NCBI RefSeq assembly: GCF_001192795.1
Contig: NZ_DF968181.1
Coordinates: 1,290,972 to 1,354,971, forward strand
Reading direction: 5' to 3'
DNA length: 64,000 nt
From: Flexilinea flocculi
Lineage (GTDB): Bacteria; Chloroflexota; Anaerolineae; Anaerolineales; Anaerolineaceae
In this document: one piece after another, positions 40,946 through 49,260 of the stretch
How positions within the stretch are numbered: the stretch's first letter is position 1
Layout of the letters: every line of letters begins with the position of its first letter
Made by a program: the position numbers and the translations under genes
The notes under the pieces: model-generated
What the model was told of the DNA's origin: nothing
What the model saw: the letters and a program-made list of their open reading frames with translations, nothing else
Databases searched by the model: none

Positions 40946-41200
40946 AGTAATATTTGAGTATTGATGTATAAATTTCCTTTCTGAAATCCATCGTTATGAC
41001 TTTTTTCGAAAAAATAATTTTATCGAATATCATCCACGATCTAAATTTCCTTCTCTCTCAGGAATGAAGCTATTTCTGCAAGTGTATAATCATGATTAAC
41101 TGTATATCGGAAATCGAGGCGTTTTTTTTTTTGATTGCGTGTATCCAAAATGTGCAAAAGAAGTGTAATGATTGACATCTGAAAATTGTAAGGGAAATAG
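40946..41200. other. Intergenic region between giant gene and photolyase
   Basis: AT-rich, no gene seen. It contains a perfect 14-bp AT palindrome (41001-41014) and a run of eleven T (41122-41132) preceded only by a very short possible stem, so no convincing terminator for the giant gene is visible. A ribosome-binding site AAGGGA (about 41190-41195) lies six bases before the photolyase ATG. Confidence 0.5.
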
Positions 41201-42580
41201 ATGAACATTTGGTGGATTCAGCGAAACATTCGTTTAGCGGACAATAAAACATTAACGGCAGCACTGCAAGAAGGGAATGGTTTATTGCCAGTTTTCATTC
41301 TTGATCGGAAAATTTATGAGAATATTAGCACGATTTCAACAAAGGACAAGTTTCTAATTTCTGCATTAAATCATTTTGATAAAGCATTACAGCAGCTTGG
41401 GTCAAGATTAATACTTCGGGTTGGTAATCCTGTTGATGAAATCATTAAATTAGCAGGAGAAGTTGACGCGAAGAAAGTGTACACGGATGCAGACGTTCAT
41501 CCTGCTCTGATTCGTCAATACAATCAGTTGGGAGAAAAAATCGAATTGAATTTTGGAGAACAGCCCTGTATTTTCCCGTTTTCAGCTGTTAAGCAAAAGA
41601 ATGGAAAACCTTATCAAGTTTTCACCCCTTTCAGCAGGGCTTGGAAAGCTTTGCCGATCAATTTGCAGCTTTTTCAAAGTCCTGATTATCTTCCGTCTGT
41701 TCCGGATATTTTTTCTGTAACCTTACCTGTTTTATCGCATTTGGATACTTTTCCGGCAGAGGAATTCCAAGCTGCCAGAAAGCTGAAATCATTTATGGAT
41801 GGGCCAATTTATACTTACAGCGATAGCAGGAATATGTTATGCAAGGACGGAACTTCTTTTCTTTCGCCGTATTTCCGCTGGGGCCTTTTATCAAAAAGGC
41901 AGGCTTTACATGCGGCTTTTGATGCAAAACTAAACACCGATGATTTCATTTCTATGAGTAATTGCGATAGTTGGATTAATGAAATCATTTGGAATGATTT
42001 CTTTCAAGCGATCATGCATTTTTTCCCCGAAGTTTTAGATGGTCCTTTTCGCAATTCGATGCAGAACCTTGAATGGTCTGATTCCGCGATAGGCCTTCAG
42101 GCCTGGAAAGATGGATTGACCGGTTATCCTGTTGTTGATGCCGGTATGCGTCAATTGCGAAATACTGGGTGGATGCACAACCGAGCGCGGATGATTACTT
42201 CATCTTTTCTTGTCAAGCATTTGCTAATCAATTGGCAGAAAGGGGAACGTTGGTTTTATGATTTATTGATTGATGGTGATCCGGCTTTAAATAATGGCAA
42301 TTGGCAATGGGCTGCAGGAACCGGAACGGATTCAGTGCCATACTTCCGCATATTTAATCCGATTTTACAGGGGAAGAAGTACGATCCCCATGGAATGTAT
42401 ATCCGGAGATGGATTCCTGAATTATCGGATGTGCCGGATCGATTCATTCATACACCCTGGTTGATGACCTCTGTGGAACAAAAATCCTGTCACGTGCAAA
42501 TCGGGAATCATTATCCATTACCAATTGTTGACCATAACGCAGCCAGACTACGAGCTCTTTCTGTTCTTAGCCGCAGATAA
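41201..42580 (+). CDS. phrB: Class I deoxyribodipyrimidine photolyase (CPD photolyase)
   Basis: This 459-residue flavoprotein uses blue light to split cyclobutane pyrimidine dimers in DNA. The N-terminal antenna domain begins WWIQRNIRLADNKTL, a form of the family's WFR.DLRL.DN.AL. The C-terminal FAD domain has GTSFLSPYFRWG, WINEIIWNDFF, GYPVVDAGMRQL, TGWMHNRARMI and NNGNWQWAAGTGTD...YFRIFNP, which are the FAD, Trp-chain and DNA-contact regions of class I enzymes. Length is normal. The NGNWQWAAGTGTD stretch favours CPD repair over a pure cryptochrome role. ATG at 41201 follows an AAGGGA site. It is alone in its strand run and converges on the polysaccharide cluster. Its FAD and active-site motifs look intact. 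Confidence 0.95.
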   Translation: MNIWWIQRNIRLADNKTLTAALQEGNGLLPVFILDRKIYENISTISTKDKFLISALNHFDKALQQLGSRLILRVGNPVDEIIKLAGEVDAKKVYTDADVHPALIRQYNQLGEKIELNFGEQPCIFPFSAVKQKNGKPYQVFTPFSRAWKALPINLQLFQSPDYLPSVPDIFSVTLPVLSHLDTFPAEEFQAARKLKSFMDGPIYTYSDSRNMLCKDGTSFLSPYFRWGLLSKRQALHAAFDAKLNTDDFISMSNCDSWINEIIWNDFFQAIMHFFPEVLDGPFRNSMQNLEWSDSAIGLQAWKDGLTGYPVVDAGMRQLRNTGWMHNRARMITSSFLVKHLLINWQKGERWFYDLLIDGDPALNNGNWQWAAGTGTDSVPYFRIFNPILQGKKYDPHGMYIRRWIPELSDVPDRFIHTPWLMTSVEQKSCHVQIGNHYPLPIVDHNAARLRALSVLSRR

Positions 42581-42593
42581 ATATTTTCAATTG

Positions 42594-42631
42594 AAAAAAA
42601 GGTCAACGAAACATAAATCGCTGACCTTTTT
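42594..42631. terminator. Bidirectional Rho-independent terminator
   Basis: A run of seven A, GGTCA-A-CG, a 10-base loop, CG-C-TGACC, and a run of five T make a hairpin with one A/C mismatch and U-tracts on both strands. It sits 14 bases after the photolyase stop and 31 bases beyond the stop of the convergent LytR-CpsA-Psr gene, so it can end both transcripts. Confidence 0.85.
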
Positions 42632-42661
42632 ATAAATATCAATCTTACTTACTTGGCATAA

Positions 42662-43552
42662 TTAATCCAGCCTGGATGCGATATATTTTGCGATGACATC
42701 CCGGTTCACTACAGATGAACCATCAGGATTCATTTGTGTGATATCGTTAATTTTTACCTGGTCATATGTGATTTTCTCTGGATCAATTTTTCCGGCAAGA
42801 CACGCAAAACTCATAAACATCTCTGAATTGAGATCAGTAATGACGTCATCTTTAAACTCAATAAAAAGTGTCAATGATTTGGCTAAAACTTCAAGAGAGC
42901 CAACTTTTTTCAACAAAGGTTCCAAAAAGACATTCTGCCGGATAAACCTGGCATCATCATAACCGGGAATCCATGAACGTACATATTGCGCTGCCCGTTC
43001 GCCATCCAATGTCTGGACGCCTGCTGGAAATGTATATCCGTTTTCATTGGTAAACTTTGTCGGATTGTCAATCTCAACACCACCGATAGCGTCGACCATC
43101 GCATTCAATTTATCGAGTTCAACAGCAACATAATAGTCAGGATGATAACCGAATAGCTCTTCAAATATTTCTGAGGTCATAACGCCGGTAGCGGTAATAA
43201 CCCTTTCAACAGTATCGCCTTCTGCTTTGATGTCCTCTTCGTGAAATTTCAGGCCAAGATTCTGTTTTTTCCCATTAATCAGTTGAATGGAAAGATCCCT
43301 TGAAAATGCCATGACGGAAATCTTTTGATTATCAAAATCCGCTTTTACCAGTCTAACTAAATCAGAGCCATAAGGCCAATGCCCGACTTTGTCGTAAGCG
43401 TCACCGCCGACAAAAAGTACTGTCATGCTCCCGCTTTGACCGCATACTTCCGATGACGGTTGAAATGCAAGCGTATTTGAATAGAATCCAAATAATAGGA
43501 TCATTGTTATTATCAACCATAAAATCGTATTTGATAATCGAAATTTCTTCAT
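42662..43552 (-). CDS. LytR-CpsA-Psr (LCP) family cell-wall polymer ligase
   Basis: Predicted 296 residues. LCP proteins transfer lipid-linked glycopolymers to peptidoglycan outside the membrane. An N-terminal membrane anchor (residues about 9-29, ILWLIITMILLFGFYSNTLA) precedes an extracytoplasmic LCP domain. That domain includes TVLFVGGDA, VMAFSRDLS, a GYHPDYYVAVELDKL...IGGVEID block, and LDGERAAQYVRS..PGYDDARFIRQ. The usual Arg before the first catalytic Asp is replaced (YGSDLV), and SIPRD reads AFSRD, so it is a divergent member. I chose the ATG at 43552 because a GGAGGT site lies just ahead; an upstream TTG (43564) overlaps that site. It is the last gene of the minus-strand cluster, fitting attachment of the finished polysaccharide. 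Confidence 0.88.
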   Translation of the reverse strand: MKKFRLSNTILWLIITMILLFGFYSNTLAFQPSSEVCGQSGSMTVLFVGGDAYDKVGHWPYGSDLVRLVKADFDNQKISVMAFSRDLSIQLINGKKQNLGLKFHEEDIKAEGDTVERVITATGVMTSEIFEELFGYHPDYYVAVELDKLNAMVDAIGGVEIDNPTKFTNENGYTFPAGVQTLDGERAAQYVRSWIPGYDDARFIRQNVFLEPLLKKVGSLEVLAKSLTLFIEFKDDVITDLNSEMFMSFACLAGKIDPEKITYDQVKINDITQMNPDGSSVVNRDVIAKYIASRLD

Positions 43553-43594
43553 AATTACCTCCAAATTACCAGTCTGAATGAAAACAAATCAATT

Positions 43595-43623
43595 AATATC
43601 ATTATATTCGATTTAAGAGTCAA
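43595..43623 (-). promoter_or_regulatory. Candidate promoter for the LCP gene
   Basis: Reading the minus strand, TTGACT (43618-43623) and GATATT (43595-43600) are separated by 17 bases. The -35 matches 5 of 6 and the -10 matches 4 of 6 consensus bases. The predicted start would leave a leader of about 35 bases that includes the GGAGGT site. The 304-base gap from the upstream transferase makes a separate promoter reasonable. Confidence 0.35.
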
Positions 43624-43856
43624 TTTATTAAGCGGCTCAACAATTCGAAATAGTTACAAGCTTTTCAAATAGAGAAAGGAACTTTTTTGTTTTTTTACCC
43701 CATGTATAACGAAAAACTGTTAAGTATTTTTTTCTGTTTATTAAATTATGACTTCGTAATTTTTTAATATCGACTGTACCATGATCTTGAAAATTTGATT
43801 CTCGTGTTTCGCGATTTTATTATTTCGAGTGAATAGATTTTTGTGCCATCGGGATC

Positions 43857-45347
43857 TTAATAGGCACCATCACCACGAATCACAACCCAGAAAGTTCGTA
43901 CCAAAATATAAATATCAAGCCAGATCGACCAATTGTTGATATATTCCATATCCAAAATTATTTTTTGTGAAAACAAATTATGATTTCGCCCAGATATTTG
44001 CCACAAACCTGTCATTCCTGGTAATACGCGAACATAATTCTGATAATTGTTGCCATAAATTTCCCGTTGATGGAGCAAAAGAGGCCGTGGTCCTACAAGG
44101 CTCATATTTCCTATCAGCACGTTAATAAGCTGCGGAAGCTCATCCAGACTGTATCTGCGCAAGAAATGCCCTACTCTGGTAATACGCGGATCATAATGCA
44201 GTTTTTGGGATTGATCCCATTCTTGTTTCAAAGCAGGATTCTCTTCAAGAAAAGTTTTTAAGATTTTATCGGCATCTTTTCGCATGGTGCGGAATTTATA
44301 CATGTTGTATTTTTTGCCATGTTTTCCCCACCGTTGCTGATGATAAATGACACTTCCGGGTGAATCGATTCGAATCAGAATGGATATAAAAGCTAATAAT
44401 GGTGAAATCAGAATAATTCCAAATGCGGAAACAAAAATATCTGCAAATCGTTTCTGAAATTGTGCATTCTTATCCATCAAGGAATGGCGAATCTCCAACG
44501 TAAGCAGATCTCCGTATGGACGTACGCTCATTCCACCTAAATCCAGTTTTGTTCCGCCGGCTCCAATTAAAATTACTTTTTCAAAAATATCCCGATAGGT
44601 TTCGCGGATTAATGCAAATTCTTCCAACTGATCATATAGAACAAGGATGGTTCGAATATTATAAGCATTTCTGATTTCTTTTAGACGCTGGATAAGAATC
44701 TGGCGTTCCTGAACCTCAAGTGATCCGATATCTCTTGGGATAAATACCATCACTTTCGGATCTAAGCCAATTTTTGGCGTTTCTTTAAAGTATAAATAAC
44801 TGCTTCGAGCTCCTTCCTCCGGGCCGATAATCACAACCGGTTCTCCCCAGAAACCTAATTTATAAATAATCGATCGTACAATAATCCGACTCAATGGAAT
44901 AATTACCAGGCAAAAAATAAAACTCAAACCGATTAATAATCGCGAAAACTCATCACTCATTTTAAAGAAGAATGTTCCGCTGATAGTTATCAGAAAAAGG
45001 ATGCTGGTAGCTGTCGTCAGATTGTGGAAAACCTCCAAAGTCTTCATACCGACAGCCGGATATAGTCCGCGTGCTGATGCAAAAACTACAAATATAATGA
45101 CAAAAGGCGGAATCCATCGAAAGAAAGATAACGTCAAGGAGCCATAAAGGAAACCACGAATGATCGAAGCAAGCAGCACACTGAGTAAAATTCCAGAAAG
45201 ATCAGAAAGCAACATGGACATAATCATGATCCCATAAATCCGGCGATGTGCTTTTGCCCGTAATGTTGTCGAAAGACTCGTATCCAGGAAAATATACTTA
45301 ATATTGTGATTTTTTGTATTTTCTTCCAAATTCTGGTGAATATCCAT
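43857..45347 (-). CDS. Polyprenyl-phosphate glycosyl-1-phosphate transferase (WbaP-like initiating enzyme)
   Basis: Predicted 496 residues. It starts repeat-unit synthesis by moving a sugar-1-phosphate from a nucleotide sugar to undecaprenyl phosphate at the inner membrane face. Several N-terminal membrane helices are followed by a nucleotide-binding-like middle domain ([18 protein letters not shown]). The C-terminal catalytic domain has a membrane re-entrant segment ([17 protein letters not shown]), [42 protein letters not shown] and the terminal RGDGAY typical of this family. The start is uncertain: ATG 45347 has no strong ribosome site, and an in-frame TTG at 45383 is also possible. Gal-1-P or Glc-1-P specificity cannot be read from the sequence. 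Confidence 0.92.
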   Translation of the reverse strand: MDIHQNLEENTKNHNIKYIFLDTSLSTTLRAKAHRRIYGIMIMSMLLSDLSGILLSVLLASIIRGFLYGSLTLSFFRWIPPFVIIFVVFASARGLYPAVGMKTLEVFHNLTTATSILFLITISGTFFFKMSDEFSRLLIGLSFIFCLVIIPLSRIIVRSIIYKLGFWGEPVVIIGPEEGARSSYLYFKETPKIGLDPKVMVFIPRDIGSLEVQERQILIQRLKEIRNAYNIRTILVLYDQLEEFALIRETYRDIFEKVILIGAGGTKLDLGGMSVRPYGDLLTLEIRHSLMDKNAQFQKRFADIFVSAFGIILISPLLAFISILIRIDSPGSVIYHQQRWGKHGKKYNMYKFRTMRKDADKILKTFLEENPALKQEWDQSQKLHYDPRITRVGHFLRRYSLDELPQLINVLIGNMSLVGPRPLLLHQREIYGNNYQNYVRVLPGMTGLWQISGRNHNLFSQKIILDMEYINNWSIWLDIYILVRTFWVVIRGDGAY

Positions 45348-45611
45348 GAATGTGTCCAGTGAATTTTGTAATATAAATATCAAATTGAATAATTTTTAAA
45401 AAAATAACTCTGGTGGATCAAAATAAATTATTTTTTCAAGAATGTCAAACTATAAAAATAAATTTGTTTTCATTATAATCAATCCGAATAAAAATGACGA
45501 ATGACACCAATATTGAATTTATAGATTCATTTTTATACCGATAACTGCTTCATCTCAATTTGATGAGGAAATCATATATGGCATTACATCCAACCTGTTG
45601 GAATAAAATTT
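45348..45611. other. Intergenic region between methyltransferase and initiating transferase
   Basis: AT-rich, no gene called. A small hairpin (CTTCATC, 7-base loop, GATGAGG near 45548-45568) lies just past the restored methyltransferase stop, but it lacks a T-tract on the minus strand. Confidence 0.4.
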
Positions 45612-46447
45612 TTAATCCTCAGACATTTCTTGATTGGATAGCGAACAAACAAACAAACGATCTTTTTCATGAATTGACATCAGCATATGATTCGGTCTGT
45701 CGTTAATATGATCCTTCCATATATATTCTTGCACGTGGAGTCCGCAACTTTGAATTCGTTGTTTAACATCCAATCCATAGATGCGAACATGGTACTTGTC
45801 TCCGTATGTTTCGAAACGTTCCTTGAATGATTTTTTTCCATATCTTCATATGTATTATGTTGAGAAATACATAGTGGAAATGATAGGATGATTGTCCCAT
45901 TCGATTTCAAGACTCTTTTCATTTCCATAATCGCTTTTCGATCATCTTCAATATCCTGTAATACGTGATTGCATAAAACATAATCAAATTTTTGGGAAGG
46001 AAACGGGATTTTTGTAATATCAACCTGATACATAGCCCGGTTCTTCACGATATCAGCAGAATAGTAATCGATTTGTGTGTTTTCAAATAATTTATTCTTA
46101 ATGTTCCCTTCTGCAGCAAAATGAAGGATGGAACAGCTTTCTTTAAATATATCTGTATGATTTTCAAGGTAGTCATAAAGAAGGCGGTGTCGTTCCAAAG
46201 AACTACAGCATGGGCACATCGCGTTTTCTCTAAATCTTGCACCAATAATTTCTCTTTCTGAAAAAAAATCAGATTTTTCCCCATAACCAAAAAAGATCCT
46301 TGTGTGTGATTTGCATAAATTACAATAATGTTTATTCCCTTGATAAATAATACGTAAAAAGGAATACCTCAAATTATAGTAAGTTATCGTGATTATTCTA
46401 TAGATTTTAATCAAAGGTGGAAAATTTTTTACAAAGCTTCCAATCAT
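45612..46447 (-). pseudogene. SAM-dependent methyltransferase, frameshifted at a run of seven A
   Basis: Class I methyltransferase of the polysaccharide-cluster type. An N-terminal cysteine-rich segment (CNLCKSH, then CPCCSSLERHRLLYDYL) precedes the SAM domain (SILHFAAEGNI, YYSADIV, VDITKIPFPSQKFDYVLCNHVLQDIEDD, MKRVLKSNGTIILSFPL). In the direct frame the protein ends after 255 residues at 45680 with an unfamily-like tail. One extra A in the run at 45831-45837 (near residue 204) switches to a frame reading FETYGDKYHVRIYGLDVKQR and continuing to a stop at 45612-45614. That tail is exactly the pattern expected after SAM-domain strand 6 in this family. The product of 278 residues would be restored by a -1 ribosomal or transcriptional slip. 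It could be a true mutation, a slippage switch or an assembly error in the homopolymer. It likely methylates a polysaccharide sugar or its lipid carrier. Confidence 0.8.
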
Positions 46448-46751
46448 ATTTTTCTCATTTCAAATAAATTAGGATAAATGAATATTTTCAAAACGAATTC
46501 AGAATATTTTTGAAACAATAAATAATTCGGGTTTTTTTTTGTACGAAATTCTTATTTTAATACTGCTTGGAACAAAAAAAGAATGAATTTATCTCTAAGC
46601 TATAAACAAAATCCTCCCTTAATTCTAAAAATGCATATTGTAGATTTCAAATTTCGAAATATTTTTAAAAAATTCATAAAAAAAAAGACCAAACGTTTTG
46701 TGAAATTATTTAACCGTTTGTCGATTCCTTTTACAGCATATATAATCATGA
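46448..46751. other. Intergenic region between acyltransferase remnant and methyltransferase
   Basis: About 300 bases of AT-rich sequence with poly-T and poly-A runs. A 63-codon plus-strand frame overlaps the acyltransferase 3' end and lacks a ribosome site, so it is not called. I see no clear promoter. Confidence 0.4.
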
Positions 46752-46978
46752 TTATTTTATTCGATTCCCAGTGATGATAGAAAAAAATTTAGGCGTGAAT
46801 TTTTGTAAAACAAGTGCAATTATGATGCAAAAACTCATGATTATAAAAGGTAATAACAAATATTCTAATGTTTGGATCAAAGCGGTTTGGGGAAATATTT
46901 TTCCATTTGCTTTGATTGTTATAGAATTATTATATTCGTGAAAGCAATAGATAAAAAATGTGAAAGATGAGAGTTTTA
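46752..46978 (-). pseudogene. Acyltransferase family 3 gene, 3' fragment
   Basis: C-terminal ~75 residues of an integral-membrane acyltransferase: SSFTFFIYCFHEY, a final membrane helix (YLLLPFIIMSFCIIIALVLQKF) and the usual TPKFFSIITGNR end. It is in the same frame as the N-terminal fragment at 48285-49157 once the IS and one copy of its 8-bp target duplication are removed; the duplication encodes the LKL residues shared by both fragments. The fragment has no start of its own outside the IS, so it is probably not translated. Confidence 0.85.
46971..46978. repeat. Left target-site duplication of the IS256-family element
   Basis: GAGTTTTA here is repeated at 48285-48292, immediately outside the element ends. 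An 8-bp duplication is typical of the IS256 family. Confidence 0.85.
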
Positions 46979-48284
46979 GTTGGTGTAACATATTTTCTGT
47001 AAAATAAAGAACCTTAACAAAAGAGGTGAGTCAGAAGTATCCTTATAGTAACCAAACCATAAAAGGAGACTAGAAATGACTCACCCAAATAATTATACCA
47101 TTGCAGAGGAAATAGCGGAAAAAGGATTGGAAGCAATTCCAGAAATGATGCGAGTGCTGATAAATAACGCCATGCAAGTAGAAAGATCAAGGTACTTACA
47201 AGCTGAACAGTACGAACGCACAAAGGATCGCAAGGGACATGCAAATGGTTTCAAACCGAAGACGATACAGACCAGGATAGGAAACATTACCTTTGCAGTT
47301 CCACAGGTTAGAGAGGGTGGTTTTTATCCCAGTGCTCTGGAAAAGGGACTGCGAAGTGAAAGAGCCCTTACGATCACACTGGCTGAAATGTATGTACAGG
47401 GAGTATCGACTCGGAAGGTAAAAACCATTACGGAACAGCTTTGTGGGATTGAGGTCTCAGCCACACAAGTCAGCCGGGCAACAGCGCAATTGGACGAAGT
47501 ACTGCAAGAATGGCGTGAAAGGCCATTAGGAGAGATCAGCTATCTCTTTGTGGATGCCCGATATGAGAAGATTCGTGAAGCAGGACAAGTAAGAGATGCA
47601 GCGGTTTTGGTGGCCTCTGGCATTACGCCAGAAGGCGAACGGCAAATACTTGGGGTTTCAGTTTCGCTTAGTGAGCATGAAACACATTGGAAAGCATTTT
47701 TAAAGAGTCTAAAAGAGCGAGGGTTACACGGAATAAAGCTGATTATCAGTGATGACCATGAAGGTCTAGGGGCAGCCAGAAGAGCAGTTTTTGGCGGTAT
47801 TCCCTGGCAACGGTGTCAGTTCCATCTGCAACAGAATGCCGGAGCTTATCTGCCCAGACAATCGATGAGATTGGAAGTGGCAGCAGACATCAGAGCCATA
47901 TTTAATGCTCCTGATCGAAAGACAGCAGAAGAGCTCTTGCAGAGCGCCATCCAGAAGTATGCTATTTCTGCTCCGCGGCTTTCATCTTGGCTCGAAAATA
48001 ACCTTTTTGAGGGTTCTTTGGTTTTTGATTTTCCATTGGAACATCGAAGAACGATACGAACAACCAATAGTCTGGAGAGGATTAATAAAGAGATTCGCAG
48101 ACGGACAAGAGTGGTTGGTGTGTTTCCAAATCAAGCTTCTTGTCTCAGGTTGGTCTCGGCATTACTGATGGAGACCTGCGAAGAATGGCAGATCGGAAAA
48201 CATTTTTGTACTGGCAAGTTTATGAATTCTTAAAGATCTATGGATATTTCAGACTCTAATTTACAGAAAAAGGGTTGCATAATC
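46979..48284 (+). mobile_element. IS256-family insertion sequence, complete, about 1.3 kb
   Basis: The 1,306-bp element has 31-bp imperfect inverted ends (46979-47009 and 48254-48284) sharing the block TTTTCTGTAAA and the outer G, TG and AAC positions. It is flanked by the duplication GAGTTTTA. One intact transposase is the only gene. The element is inserted antisense to the acyltransferase and lies inside the polysaccharide operon, so it may be polar on the methyltransferase, initiating transferase and LCP genes. The intact transposase and perfect duplication point to a recent insertion. Confidence 0.92.
47076..48233 (+). CDS. IS256-family transposase (mutator type)
   Basis: Predicted 385 residues, full length for the family. 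The DDE catalytic triad is visible: D160 in SYLFVDARYEK, D226 in IISDDHEGL and E334 in RTTNSLERINKEIRRR. The CQFH motif (residues 247-250) and the RVVGVFPN stretch are also family marks. ATG at 47076 follows an AAGGAG site about eight bases upstream. It cuts and pastes its own element by a copy-out circle route (family knowledge). No frameshift is seen, so it is probably active. Confidence 0.96.
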   Translation: MTHPNNYTIAEEIAEKGLEAIPEMMRVLINNAMQVERSRYLQAEQYERTKDRKGHANGFKPKTIQTRIGNITFAVPQVREGGFYPSALEKGLRSERALTITLAEMYVQGVSTRKVKTITEQLCGIEVSATQVSRATAQLDEVLQEWRERPLGEISYLFVDARYEKIREAGQVRDAAVLVASGITPEGERQILGVSVSLSEHETHWKAFLKSLKERGLHGIKLIISDDHEGLGAARRAVFGGIPWQRCQFHLQQNAGAYLPRQSMRLEVAADIRAIFNAPDRKTAEELLQSAIQKYAISAPRLSSWLENNLFEGSLVFDFPLEHRRTIRTTNSLERINKEIRRRTRVVGVFPNQASCLRLVSALLMETCEEWQIGKHFCTGKFMNS

Positions 48285-48292
48285 GAGTTTTA
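48285..48292. repeat. Right target-site duplication of the IS256-family element
   Basis: GAGTTTTA, identical to 46971-46978. On the minus strand it encodes the end of LKL in the interrupted acyltransferase. Confidence 0.85.
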
Positions 48293-49157
48293 GAAAGAAT
48301 TCGCGAAATTTATTATTTAAATAAATATTTCTTGATAGTTTAATAAAGAAGCAGATACCAATTATGACCGTCGCTTTATAAAATATATTCGAAATGACAG
48401 GATGGTTTAGCATGGAAAAAGCAACTGCGAAAATGTAGACTGGAATTATGTACCGATACTTTATATTATCAATCATTTCAATTTGCAGATTATATTTCAC
48501 AATAAAATATCCCAGAACAAAGAATAGAAGGGAGGTTGCTGTTACGATGTAGAAATTAATATCAAAAAACCAAAAACAAAAAGAGCCGACCAAAACGAAA
48601 AGAGCGTATTTATCGATTATTTTTTTAATTAGTAAACAGAAAATATTCAGTATCATTAAATCCCGAATAAACCACAAGGTAAAAAGAAATGGTTCACTGG
48701 ATCCAGCTGATAAGTTGCCGATGTAAGCGTATAAAAAATCTCTTGTTCCGAAATTTCTGATAATGGTATTTGGATTTGAGAAGAATGACTTGGTAAAAGA
48801 GATATTTTGCGCTATGAAATATAGAATAATCCAAAAAGTATTCCAAAATAGATATGGGATTAATAACGTTTTCGACTTTTTTACCAAATTTTTTCTGAAA
48901 TCAATCTCTTTTGAAAAAAGCAAAAAACTTGATATCAGGAAAAATAATGGAACAGCAGATATGCTTATTCTCCTGGAAATGATGCGTTTGAGAATTTCCA
49001 AAAATTTCGGGACGACTAAACCAATAATCTCACCCTCATATTTTATTTCTGTACGATAAGAGTGTATAAAGATGACCAAAATAATCATAATTACATTGAT
49101 TATCTTTAGTCGGTACGATAGCTCTTTTGAAATTTCTGATTTAATAGTCATATTCAT
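48285..49157 (-). pseudogene. Acyltransferase family 3 gene, 5' fragment, interrupted by IS256-family element
   Basis: About 290 residues of an integral-membrane O-acyltransferase that would add acetyl or similar groups to exopolysaccharide sugars. It begins with the helix IINVIMIILVIFIHSYR, where the His is the conserved catalytic position near the end of helix 1. It continues through VPLFFLISSFLLF, KTLLIPYLFWNTFWIILYF and LFTLWFIRDLMILNIF. The frame reads into the IS and stops at TAA inside its inverted end (LDYATLFL then stop). ATG 49157 (MNMTIKSE) is favoured over upstream codons up to 49214 by position relative to the first helix, though no strong ribosome site is seen. The disrupted product is almost certainly inactive because the last helices are missing. 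Confidence 0.85.
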
Positions 49158-49260
49158 AATTCCATTTTTTGTATCCAATTTTGAGAATAAATCTGCAAAG
49201 GTGATTATTGTCAATTATTAGCAATGAAGAAAAATGATCATATCGATTACTATACGATGA

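Noticed and set aside
777..40122. Many long minus-strand frames opposite the giant gene
   Set aside because: They mirror the repeat codons (GGC/GCC-rich), have no ribosome sites and no coherent families, so they are antisense shadows.
16690..40155. Tandem repeats as a CRISPR array or satellite DNA
   Set aside because: The repeats are imperfect at DNA level, are in frame throughout, and encode conserved protein cores.
41122..41132. Run of eleven T after the giant gene, as a possible terminator
   Set aside because: The preceding stem is only about three base pairs; not enough for a Rho-independent terminator.
45578..45706. A 42-codon plus-strand frame with an AGGA-like site upstream
   Set aside because: It lies antisense to the restored C-terminal part of the frameshifted methyltransferase and has no family features, so it is a shadow.
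46583..46774. A 63-codon plus-strand frame rich in Lys and Phe
   Set aside because: AT-rich chance frame that overlaps the acyltransferase 3' end, with no ribosome site.
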